Positions 1 through 6,226 of a stretch of 6,847 nucleotides of DNA are shown here, piece by piece. Each line of letters opens with the position of its first letter. The stretch's first letter is position 1. This DNA is from Lentisphaerota bacterium (lineage in GTDB: Bacteria > Verrucomicrobiota > Kiritimatiellia > RFP12 > UBA1067). The DNA lies in the NCBI GenBank assembly GCA_015061765.1, contig SUVZ01000205.1:1-6847 (forward strand), read 5' to 3'. Under the pieces are notes generated by a model. It was given only the letters and a program-made list of their open reading frames with translations. It was not told the origin of the DNA and searched no databases. The position numbers and the translations under genes are program-made.

Positions 1-1
1 C

Positions 2-613
2 AAGGCGGATGTAACGCGCGGCGGCATTTACGCGCTCAACGATACGGCGGAGACGGTGAAGGGTGAACTGCTTATGGAATACTGGACATACGACGGGAAG
101 ATCGTCGCGTCGGAAAAGAAAACCGTCACGCTCCCGCCAGATTCGTCGACGCAGGTTTCGATGTTCGGGGAAGGGGATCTTTTTAACCGTGTAGAACGTG
201 GAAATCGTGTAGAAAATTTAAAAGGTGGTTATTTCCTCGTTTTGACCTTGAAGACTCCACACGGCGAGTACCAGAACGACTGGCACTTCGGTTTCTACAA
301 GGATATGCCGCTTGCGGCGGCAATGGTGAAGGTGGATGTAAAGGGGATGGTTGAAGGTGAGGGTGTCATGGCAGGGCGCGTTGTTCCCGATGCGTTGCGG
401 CGGCATGAGGACATGCATCCCTGCCAGATTACGCTCAGCACCGACAAGCCCGCGTTCTTCGTGTGGGCGAATGTCCGCGGTGTTTGCGGCGAATTCGACG
501 ACAACGCGTTTACGCTTCTTCCTGGAAGGCCGAAGACGCTTCGCTTCATGCCGAAACAGTCTATGACTCCGGATGAATTCCGGAAGGCGTTGTCGGTGAC
601 CAATTTGGAATAA
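2..613 (+). CDS. GH2 beta-mannosidase-like glycoside hydrolase, C-terminal part (5' partial)
   Basis: Only the last 203 residues are visible. The frame is open to the first bases of the window, so the gene begins upstream, and the GTG at 56 is an internal valine codon, not a start. The N-terminal stretch IYALNDTAETVKGEL...YWTYDGKIV resembles the Ig-like domain after the GH2 barrel of beta-mannosidases, where a 'V-N-D-T...V-G-L....D.DGK' pattern is usual. Near the end, PAFFVW (from base 449) and FDDNAFTLLPG (from base 494) match the terminal Ig-like mannosidase domain, typically 'pfFVwl...G.FsDN.F.LlPGe'. The catalytic barrel and its two glutamates lie outside the window, so activity on beta-mannosides is inferred from the accessory domains; another GH2 specificity is possible. 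The C-terminus looks complete (TAA 611-613). Bases 185-220 hold an in-frame 18-base tandem duplication. A 152-base gap follows, so it may not share a transcript with the sigma factor operon. Confidence 0.75.
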   Translation, partial: KADVTRGGIYALNDTAETVKGELLMEYWTYDGKIVASEKKTVTLPPDSSTQVSMFGEGDLFNRVERGNRVENLKGGYFLVLTLKTPHGEYQNDWHFGFYKDMPLAAAMVKVDVKGMVEGEGVMAGRVVPDALRRHEDMHPCQITLSTDKPAFFVWANVRGVCGEFDDNAFTLLPGRPKTLRFMPKQSMTPDEFRKALSVTNLE

Positions 614-672
614 TTGGGATAGGGACTGAAAAGAGCTTGATTGGCGGCCTGTATTTTAGGTTAGATTTATTT

Positions 673-689
673 CGCCTTTTCGAAAGGCG
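673..689 (+). terminator. weak hairpin downstream of the GH2 gene
   Basis: A perfect 7-base inverted repeat, CGCCTTT and AAAGGCG, around a 3-base loop lies 60 bases after the GH2 stop. It has no T tract on the 3' side of the + strand, so it is a poor intrinsic terminator in that direction. It could still act as a transcript-end stabiliser or be chance. It is the only hairpin I see between the GH2 gene and the sigma factor gene. Confidence 0.25.
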
Positions 690-733
690 CGCCACAAGGT
701 TTCCGTGAAATATTCTGCAAACGATTCTGGTGT

Positions 734-765
734 TATATGCATCTATATGTATATAATACATCAGA
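734..765 (+). promoter_or_regulatory. AT-rich promoter of the sigma factor operon (TATAAT -10)
   Basis: A perfect TATAAT lies at 752-757, leaving 8 bases before the ATG at 766. Transcription from it would start at about 763-766, on or next to the start codon, so the message would be leaderless or nearly so. No good -35 hexamer is seen at 16-18 bases spacing (the sequence there is near GGTGTT). Upstream, TATATGCA (734-741) and TATATGTA (744-751) repeat with a 10-base step. A perfect inverted repeat, ATGTAT-ATA-ATACAT (747-761), covers the -10 element and could be an operator. It does not look like a typical ECF promoter (no GGAAC/GTC pair), so autoregulation by the downstream sigma factor is not evident. 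Confidence 0.45.
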
Positions 766-1332
766 ATGGAGATTGCGGAAGAGATCAAGGCGTGCCCGGA
801 AAACGGCGCACGACGGTTGATTGCCGAATATGGCGATCGACTGTACGATACTGCCTTTCGCATGTGTCAGGACGAATCATGCGCCCTTGATCTCGTGAAT
901 CGTACATTGTGGCGTGCCATTGAGCGCATCAATCTTTTCTCTGGCGCATCGTCGATGTACACTTGGCTCTATTCCATACTCGTCAATTTCTGGCGAATGG
1001 AACTGCGGCAGAAAAAAAAATTGGATATCCTGCTTTTTTGGGAAGATATGCCGGAATGTCCCGATGAACGGCCGGATCCGGCCGAAGCATTTGCCGCAAA
1101 AGCCGATTCCGAGGCTATCCGCAGCGCCGTTGCTAAACTTCCCGAACATTATCGCGTTGTAGTGGTGTTTCGCTATTTTGAGGACATGTCTGTTCCGGAG
1201 ATCGCCAAGGTTCTTGGGATTCCCGAAGGAACGGTTAAGTTCCGTCTGCACAAGGCCAAAAACATGATGCGCCGGAGTTTGTCGCAAACGGCTGTCGATT
1301 TATCTGCATCTAAAGGGAAGGAGAGAGATTAG
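766..1332 (+). CDS. ECF-family RNA polymerase sigma factor
   Basis: An alternative sigma factor of 188 residues, a normal ECF length, expected to direct RNA polymerase core to a small regulon. Region 2 spans about residues 17-85: LIAEYGDRLYDTAFRM, then DLVNRTLWRA, then SSMYTWLYSILVNFW, ending in the basic RQKKK. Region 4 spans about 115-170: LPEHYRVVVVFRYFEDMSV, then the helix-turn-helix PEIAKVLGIPEGTVKFRLHKAK. The region 2 core is slightly unusual: the common DLVQETF is DLVNRTLW here, and the usual acidic residue of region 2.4 is replaced (FWRMELR). The ATG at 766 is the only sensible start, because an in-frame TAA lies at 754-756 and the next Met (residue 33) would remove part of region 2. 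It has no Shine-Dalgarno sequence. A run of nine A (1012-1020) lies at the end of region 2. The stop is 4 bases before the anti-sigma frame, the usual pairing with a cognate inhibitor. Confidence 0.93.
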   Translation: MEIAEEIKACPENGARRLIAEYGDRLYDTAFRMCQDESCALDLVNRTLWRAIERINLFSGASSMYTWLYSILVNFWRMELRQKKKLDILLFWEDMPECPDERPDPAEAFAAKADSEAIRSAVAKLPEHYRVVVVFRYFEDMSVPEIAKVLGIPEGTVKFRLHKAKNMMRRSLSQTAVDLSASKGKERD

Positions 1333-1336
1333 ACAG

Positions 1337-4321
1337 ATGAACTGCATGGAAACAAGAGCGCTTGTGGAGGATGCGCTTGACGAGTCGCTTTCGGGAAGCC
1401 AGAAACGAGCTCTCGACTTGCATCTTTCGCGCTGCGATGGATGCCGGGCGCATTTTGCCGCCGAGCGGGATGAGCATCGCCGTTGGTTTCAGGCGATGAA
1501 CGAACCTGATGCCCGTCGACGTCTGCCTGACGGTTATGCGGACGATTTTGTTGCCAGGATGCTTTCCGGCAATGCCGTGCCTCAGAGAAGGTGGGCGTTT
1601 GTCGGGCTGTTCCGCAGAATCGCCGCCGTAGTTGCGGCAATGCTGCTGTTTGCGGGTCTCACGTATGCGGCTGTCGTGGCTGTTGATGAATTGGGCGGCA
1701 ATGTAACTGAGGTGGAGAACAGCAAGAGCAATCCTTCGGAGTCGATAATGGCCTCGTCATGTAAATCGATTCCTGATGATTATGCAGATGATTCGCCTGT
1801 TGCAGAGAAATCGTCAGGAAGTGTTACCATGCCACGCGGTGACAATTTCTCAAAAGAAGTAAATTCATCTGCGGTAAAATCACCGGATAAACCAATAGGA
1901 GATACACCCATGGTTAAAAGGAATACGTCGGCAGCTGCATTTGCTGCGGCAATTTTGTCTACAGTGAATGTGGGATTGGCGGATGGCGTTACAAATGCAT
2001 TGGTGGCGTCAGATTTCTCCCTGAAGGATTCGTTCACAAATGCCCATTGCTGGGTAAATGTGATGACGGGATTAAGAGGCGAAGAGGGAAGTCCGCTTGT
2101 TCCTGAATGGGATTATCTGGTCACCAATAAGCTGTACTGCTGCTCACCATTGAAAACCTCCGGTTCGGTGTTCTTTCCAGGACGGTCGCTTATGATCGGC
2201 AACGCATCTTCGGAAGGGAATTTCAGAACATATTGCAATAACGATGCCGAGCTTGTTTTTAACTCTCCTGGACTTTTCTTGACGAAAGGAACATTCTATG
2301 TGGAGGGGAGTGCAAACAAGCGTCACTGCGTGAGTGGAGTTGTGACAGTTCTGGCTCCTTCTTCCAGTCCATTTGTGTTTCGACCGTCCTATACAAATAT
2401 GACGCTTCAGATGGATGCCGTTATGTATGGGCAGAGCAATTCAGCGGCGGAGGCGTTCTGTCCCGAAGGGAAAGAGCCGTTTGCCGTCAATATGGCAAAT
2501 GAAGATTCCGTCTATAACGGAATGCTCAAGATCCGGTGTGGGCGGAAATCCTTTTTCAACGGTCGTCCGCCGGTTACGTTGAACCTTGGCACTGCACCTG
2601 TCGGTACGCTTGAGGTTTGCGCTTATTCACTGCTGAAGCCATATGGGCAGACAGATGCTGTGACAGCTGATACTTTGGTTCTCAACGATAAGGCATGCCT
2701 GGCGATAGGCACTGTGATTGAAAGGCATGATGACGGTTCAGTGTCGGTGGCTAACGGTCGTTTTGTTGCAAGACAAGACTTGAAATTGCCGTCGGGCAGA
2801 GGTAAAGTGATTCTGATGCTGCCCGAAGAGCCGATGATGAAGGCTCCGTCATACAGGATGCCGCTTTTGTCCGCGCCTGCGGGCAGCGTGGAGGCGGAGA
2901 AATTCGAAGTCGCTGCATTCGAGAACGGTTATGTTCCTCCTTGCCGTTTGGTTGTAGAGACCCAAGACAATGTTGATACATTGTATGTAGATTGGAATGT
3001 GGTCGTCAAAATTTCTACAGATGAAGGAGCGATGGACAACGGGAAAGATGATACTTGCCTCAATAAAGCCAATTGTTGGAGCGATGGCCTGATTCCGCAC
3101 GGAGGTGTGAATTATGTGGCGGGCGTAATTGATGGAAATACGAATAATGTCCGTATGAAGGGGAGTGGTCCGTATGTGTTCCCTGGCAAGTCGCTGTCGC
3201 TTTTCCCGGGATGCACAATGTACTGTTTCATCAACGACATGACCGTGACAAATCTTAATCTTTTAGGAGGGACTACAGTCAAGCACGCGAAAAACATGTA
3301 TCTTAATATTCGCGGCGAAAAGATCAATGTACCGTCAGGCGAGGTTTATTTTGATACGTACGACACGCACGAGATCCGCTTGCACGCTCCGTTGTCAGGA
3401 GCAGGTACACTGGTTGTCCGCGGACATGCGACAACAAGTTCGCCCAAGGGTAATGTCCGTCTCGAGGTCGACAATCCTGAATTCAAAGGTTCAATCCATG
3501 TCACATCCCAATGGATCAAGAATCAGAGGAACTATTTGTGGAATGGGATTTTTGCGGAAAAAGCGCAATGGCAGACTCTGACGCTTGCAGTGCCAGAGTC
3601 GTTGGGTGCGCCGTTGGATGCGTTCAATCCCAAGGCAATGCTGATTGATACGTTCGGCGAACTGAAAATCGAGAGATCGATGTCGTTTGCGGATGTGTCT
3701 CGGGGATTCTGTTTCGGGGATGCAGGTCAGGTGCGGATTCCGAATGGTAAAATGGCGACATTCCTTTCCCAATGGACATTGGGCGGCGAGGTGTTCATCC
3801 GGGAAAGCGGTGTTCTTGCGCTTGGAGGCCCCATGAGGTTTATCTCAGGCAAGAATATATCTGAAAAGCCGCAGTCAGGAAAGAATCTTCTTACGTTCCC
3901 GGAAGGCGGCAGCTTGCTGGTTCTCTCCCGTAACAGTATTGACGGAGCATCGGTGACGTTCTCGAATACGACATCAAGATTGATCCTTGTTGCGGATACA
4001 ACTGATGAGGAACTGTTGATGAATGGCGTCAAGAATGTAAAGACGGATATGCCGTTTGTATTTCCCGGGGATTCGCTGAACATTGAATTCGCGCTTGCCG
4101 GAGCCGTGCCCCTTTCAGAGAAGGTGCGTAGACTTGGGCTGATGACGGTATCCTCAAAAGCTGCGGCAGAGTTGCGTAACCGTATGCATGTAAGCGTGCC
4201 GAGGAGTGTGCTGACCAAATGGATGGAAAAAGAGGTGAAGGAAACTGTTGATGATGAAACAGGTGACGTTACGTTCTACTTGAGTATGCGCCCCGTCGGT
4301 TTTCAAGTAATTATCCGATAA
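1337..4321 (+). CDS. zf-HC2 anti-sigma factor in one frame with a large secreted beta-rich protein
   Basis: Residues 1-40 are a zinc-binding anti-sigma (zf-HC2/ZAS) domain: C3, H29, C33 and C36 give the C-x25-H-x3-C-x2-C pattern. Residues 63-75 (LPDGYADDFVARM) resemble the helix that often follows this domain. A membrane helix at about 95-116, preceded by basic residues, would place the N-terminus in the cytoplasm bound to the sigma factor. Residues 117-191 form a low-complexity Ser/Asp/Lys-rich linker. Residue 192 begins a second unit with its own ribosome site and signal peptide, followed by about 780 beta-rich residues listed separately. The start at 1337 keeps C3 and has AAGGAG at 1318-1323. 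Family anti-sigma factors usually end soon after the membrane helix, so a continuous frame is odd. A full-length product would put the second hydrophobic segment on the wrong side by the positive-inside rule unless it is translocated and cleaved. Either a fusion/polyprotein or two nested genes fits. The anti-sigma call is secure; the product boundary is not. Confidence 0.85.
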   Translation: MNCMETRALVEDALDESLSGSQKRALDLHLSRCDGCRAHFAAERDEHRRWFQAMNEPDARRRLPDGYADDFVARMLSGNAVPQRRWAFVGLFRRIAAVVAAMLLFAGLTYAAVVAVDELGGNVTEVENSKSNPSESIMASSCKSIPDDYADDSPVAEKSSGSVTMPRGDNFSKEVNSSAVKSPDKPIGDTPMVKRNTSAAAFAAAILSTVNVGLADGVTNALVASDFSLKDSFTNAHCWVNVMTGLRGEEGSPLVPEWDYLVTNKLYCCSPLKTSGSVFFPGRSLMIGNASSEGNFRTYCNNDAELVFNSPGLFLTKGTFYVEGSANKRHCVSGVVTVLAPSSSPFVFRPSYTNMTLQMDAVMYGQSNSAAEAFCPEGKEPFAVNMANEDSVYNGMLKIRCGRKSFFNGRPPVTLNLGTAPVGTLEVCAYSLLKPYGQTDAVTADTLVLNDKACLAIGTVIERHDDGSVSVANGRFVARQDLKLPSGRGKVILMLPEEPMMKAPSYRMPLLSAPAGSVEAEKFEVAAFENGYVPPCRLVVETQDNVDTLYVDWNVVVKISTDEGAMDNGKDDTCLNKANCWSDGLIPHGGVNYVAGVIDGNTNNVRMKGSGPYVFPGKSLSLFPGCTMYCFINDMTVTNLNLLGGTTVKHAKNMYLNIRGEKINVPSGEVYFDTYDTHEIRLHAPLSGAGTLVVRGHATTSSPKGNVRLEVDNPEFKGSIHVTSQWIKNQRNYLWNGIFAEKAQWQTLTLAVPESLGAPLDAFNPKAMLIDTFGELKIERSMSFADVSRGFCFGDAGQVRIPNGKMATFLSQWTLGGEVFIRESGVLALGGPMRFISGKNISEKPQSGKNLLTFPEGGSLLVLSRNSIDGASVTFSNTTSRLILVADTTDEELLMNGVKNVKTDMPFVFPGDSLNIEFALAGAVPLSEKVRRLGLMTVSSKAAAELRNRMHVSVPRSVLTKWMEKEVKETVDDETGDVTFYLSMRPVGFQVIIR
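1896..1912 (+). promoter_or_regulatory. internal Shine-Dalgarno and ATG inside the anti-sigma frame
   Basis: TAGGAG at 1896-1901 lies 8 bases before an in-frame ATG at 1910. This spacing and strength match the site before the next gene (AGGAGA at 4331) and are better placed than the AAGGAG 13 bases before the ATG at 1337. A signal peptide begins exactly at this ATG, which makes chance less likely. It suggests separate initiation of the secreted protein. Confidence 0.6.
1910..4321 (+). CDS. secreted beta-rich, autotransporter-passenger-like protein (alternative internal start)
   Basis: Read from the internal ATG, this is an 803-residue exported protein. Its first 24 residues form a signal peptide: basic KRN, an Ala-rich hydrophobic core and likely cleavage after GLA (bases 1910-1981). 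In full-frame numbering, two related modules follow. Module A has FTNAHCW (233-239) then FFPGRSL (279-285). Module B has LNKANCW (575-581) then VFPGKSL (614-620). A third VFPGDSL lies at 908-914. In module B, LSGAGTLVVRG (from 686) and DNPEFKGSIHV (from 712) resemble autotransporter-associated beta-strand repeats, so a stacked beta solenoid is likely. The C-terminus (VGFQVIIR) shows no beta-barrel, sorting domain or anchor that I recognise, and no catalytic motif. Cysteines such as C238, C268, C269 and C580 could form disulfides outside the cell. Function is unknown; polysaccharide binding or a surface role is inferred from the neighbours only. Confidence 0.6.
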   Translation: MVKRNTSAAAFAAAILSTVNVGLADGVTNALVASDFSLKDSFTNAHCWVNVMTGLRGEEGSPLVPEWDYLVTNKLYCCSPLKTSGSVFFPGRSLMIGNASSEGNFRTYCNNDAELVFNSPGLFLTKGTFYVEGSANKRHCVSGVVTVLAPSSSPFVFRPSYTNMTLQMDAVMYGQSNSAAEAFCPEGKEPFAVNMANEDSVYNGMLKIRCGRKSFFNGRPPVTLNLGTAPVGTLEVCAYSLLKPYGQTDAVTADTLVLNDKACLAIGTVIERHDDGSVSVANGRFVARQDLKLPSGRGKVILMLPEEPMMKAPSYRMPLLSAPAGSVEAEKFEVAAFENGYVPPCRLVVETQDNVDTLYVDWNVVVKISTDEGAMDNGKDDTCLNKANCWSDGLIPHGGVNYVAGVIDGNTNNVRMKGSGPYVFPGKSLSLFPGCTMYCFINDMTVTNLNLLGGTTVKHAKNMYLNIRGEKINVPSGEVYFDTYDTHEIRLHAPLSGAGTLVVRGHATTSSPKGNVRLEVDNPEFKGSIHVTSQWIKNQRNYLWNGIFAEKAQWQTLTLAVPESLGAPLDAFNPKAMLIDTFGELKIERSMSFADVSRGFCFGDAGQVRIPNGKMATFLSQWTLGGEVFIRESGVLALGGPMRFISGKNISEKPQSGKNLLTFPEGGSLLVLSRNSIDGASVTFSNTTSRLILVADTTDEELLMNGVKNVKTDMPFVFPGDSLNIEFALAGAVPLSEKVRRLGLMTVSSKAAAELRNRMHVSVPRSVLTKWMEKEVKETVDDETGDVTFYLSMRPVGFQVIIR

Positions 4322-4330
4322 AACTAAAAC

Positions 4331-4345
4331 AGGAGAGAAAAAGTG
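4331..4345 (+). promoter_or_regulatory. Shine-Dalgarno selecting a GTG start
   Basis: AGGAGA at 4331-4336 lies 6 bases before GTG 4343, an optimal distance. The in-frame ATGs at 4349 and 4355 are 12 and 18 bases away. All three starts give a workable signal peptide, so the choice rests on spacing. Confidence 0.6.
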
Positions 4346-6187
4346 GTTATGAAGATGAAAGTTGTTTCTGTGGTCGCGGCGTTGTCGGGGCTGGCGTTCG
4401 CAACGTCGGAAAAAGGCGTTGAACACCAATGGGCGCACCCGAATCTTGTGGCAAAGGTCGCTTCTGGAGAATTGTCAGAGGCCAATGTTTCGTGGTGGGG
4501 ATTTGATCAAAAGGATTCCACTAAATATATTCAGGCTGCTCTTGATTCAAAAGCGCGGAAGATTGTTTTGGATAAGCGAGAATCGTCCTGGATTACACGT
4601 CCTCTTTTCGGACGTTCAAATCTCACTCTGGTGATTCCTGAAGGGGTTGAGCTGTGCGCCAAACGCGGAGAGTATCGAAAACAGCATGATATGATGTTGA
4701 TGTTTACCGCCGCTACAAATCTGACGTTCACTGGCGGCGGAACCATGAAGATGTGGTTTGAAGACTACACCAACAGTGCTCTTTATGCCTGGAGTGAGTG
4801 GCGGCACGCACTTGCATTCCATAGCTGTTCAGATGTTTTGGTCGAGAACCTTCGCATCATTGATTCTGGCGGAGACGGAATCTATCTGGGGCGCAAAGGT
4901 AAAATTTACACCAATAGCGATGTGACCATCAGAAATGTATTTCTCTCACGAAACAACCGTCAGGGAATCAGTGTGATTTCCGCAGACCGTCTGCTGATAG
5001 AAAACTGCGTGATGGAGAACACCTGCGGTACGCTGCCGATGGCGGGAATTGATTTCGAGCCGAATTCACCGCAGGAAATGTTGAGGGATATTGTCGTCCG
5101 CAACTGCATAGTGCGTGGAAATCATGGTTCGGGATTTGATTTTTCGGTAGCTAATCTAAACTCATCATCTCCCGAAATATCTGTATTGATAGAAAACTGC
5201 CGTAGTGAAGGTAACCACAATCCTCTAAAATTCCACCGCGCTACCGATGCTATTACCCGATTCCGTGGCGCTGTCGAGTTTAAGAATTGTGTTTTCAATG
5301 ACGCCAACCGCACTTGGGATGCCTTTCGCAGCAAGAGCAGGCTTACGATGTCGGTCAAGTTCAGCGGATGTTTTGCCGCCGAACCTGATAGAGGGGAGAG
5401 GCTGATTCCTATGGGAGCAGATTGCGGATGGGGGCGGGTTGAGGTTCCGACATGGCCGGATGGAAAGCCTTTTAAATTGGAGGCGACGCCACTTCCTGAT
5501 CTGACGAAGGATCGTGTTACAGATGCGTCTCCCGGTGTGCCGGTCCGCTTGAATCCGATATATATACGAAATCATGTGCAGTATTTCCTGTATGCCGATT
5601 CTGCCCGAAAGATTAATCTTAAGGCGCTTGTACAGCCGGTCGGCGGTTCGAAATTCGAGTATTGCAAGTTTCGGCTGTATACATTGGACGGGAAACTGAT
5701 TGGCATGGTCAGCCTGAAGCAGGAATTCCGAAAAGAGCAGCAGATTTCGTTTGATGTGCCTGAACGCGGCTTTTTCAAGCTGTTTGGAATGGTTGTAAAG
5801 TCACATGCGATGACGTTGGTGGAGAGTGATGTTCCCGTTGCACTGGTCGCATCGTCATTCTACGGATTGCCGGGTTGGAGTACATTGCCGGGCGGGGGAT
5901 ACATAGCTGTTCCCGAAGGTTCGCGGCGTTTTGCCGTGTTGGCGCAGGGCGGCAGCGGCGATGAGATGGTTCGTGCCAGGCTTTTCGATCCGGAAGGCAA
6001 GTGCGTATGGGATGAAGATAACGTAAAAAGATCAAAGCTGTGGTATTCACCTGAGAAGCCGCGCGTCGGAATATGGAAACTGGAAGCGCTAAAAGCGACT
6101 AAAGGCTTCATGGACGACTATAAATTTGCGTTCTTCGGCATTCCGTACCAGCTTTTTTTGAGCAAGGAAAAGTACTGGCAGAGGTGA
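4343..6187 (+). CDS. secreted right-handed parallel beta-helix protein with C-terminal beta domain
   Basis: A 614-residue exported protein. The signal peptide (residues 1-20) ends AFA before TSEKG. Residues 50-85 (WWGFDQKDSTKYIQAALDS, then ITRPLF) are the cap-like entry seen in pectate lyase-like proteins. Residues 90-345 are successive beta-helix coils, for example NLTLVIPEGVEL, DVLVENLRIIDSGGDGIYLG, NNRQGISVIS, LLIENCVMENT, GIDFEPN and DIVVRNCIVRGN. This order of motifs matches a family common in Planctomycetes, Lentisphaerota and Verrucomicrobiota usually annotated only as 'right-handed parallel beta-helix repeat protein'. D174, D178, D237 and E239 lie in the most conserved-looking coils and are candidates for an acidic active site, as in polysaccharide lyases and GH28-type hydrolases; this is inference. 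Residues 400-610 are a non-helix beta-rich region (LYTLDGKLIG, ARLFDPEGKCVWD, GIWKLEAL) that may be one or two beta-sandwiches. It starts 21 bases after the previous stop and is probably co-transcribed. Confidence 0.85.
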   Translation: MVMKMKVVSVVAALSGLAFATSEKGVEHQWAHPNLVAKVASGELSEANVSWWGFDQKDSTKYIQAALDSKARKIVLDKRESSWITRPLFGRSNLTLVIPEGVELCAKRGEYRKQHDMMLMFTAATNLTFTGGGTMKMWFEDYTNSALYAWSEWRHALAFHSCSDVLVENLRIIDSGGDGIYLGRKGKIYTNSDVTIRNVFLSRNNRQGISVISADRLLIENCVMENTCGTLPMAGIDFEPNSPQEMLRDIVVRNCIVRGNHGSGFDFSVANLNSSSPEISVLIENCRSEGNHNPLKFHRATDAITRFRGAVEFKNCVFNDANRTWDAFRSKSRLTMSVKFSGCFAAEPDRGERLIPMGADCGWGRVEVPTWPDGKPFKLEATPLPDLTKDRVTDASPGVPVRLNPIYIRNHVQYFLYADSARKINLKALVQPVGGSKFEYCKFRLYTLDGKLIGMVSLKQEFRKEQQISFDVPERGFFKLFGMVVKSHAMTLVESDVPVALVASSFYGLPGWSTLPGGGYIAVPEGSRRFAVLAQGGSGDEMVRARLFDPEGKCVWDEDNVKRSKLWYSPEKPRVGIWKLEALKATKGFMDDYKFAFFGIPYQLFLSKEKYWQR

Positions 6188-6196
6188 TGTCTGCCA
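6176..6196 (+). other. hairpin across the stop codon of the beta-helix gene
   Basis: TGGCAGA (6176-6182) and TCTGCCA (6190-6196) form a perfect 7-base inverted repeat with a 7-base loop that contains the TGA stop (6185-6187). No T run follows, so it is not a standard terminator. Its place in the 39-base intercistronic gap suggests a role in transcript processing, stability or coupling, if it has any role. Confidence 0.35.
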
Positions 6197-6226
6197 ATGG
6201 GAAATAAACACGGTCAAGGATTTGAT

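Noticed and set aside
56..58. GTG as start of the first gene
   Set aside because: The frame is open upstream to base 2 and the upstream residues continue the GH2 Ig-like domain, so this is an internal codon.
673..689. Strong intrinsic terminator after the GH2 gene
   Set aside because: The stem is only 7 bases and no T tract follows on the + strand, so it is listed only as a weak hairpin.
729..734. A -35 element for the TATAAT box
   Set aside because: The sequence at proper spacing (GGTGTT) does not resemble TTGACA or an ECF -35 motif.
914..1162. 82-codon + strand frame inside the sigma factor gene
   Set aside because: It overlaps conserved sigma regions and has no domain of its own; it matters only as the frame reached if one A is lost from the A9 tract.
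3727..4218. 163-codon open frame on the minus strand
   Set aside because: It is antisense to the secreted protein, shows no family motif and has no plausible start context.
1337..4321. Calling the long frame a pseudogene or sequencing error
   Set aside because: Both halves are intact and in frame, and the internal ribosome site and signal peptide are well formed, so no damage is visible.
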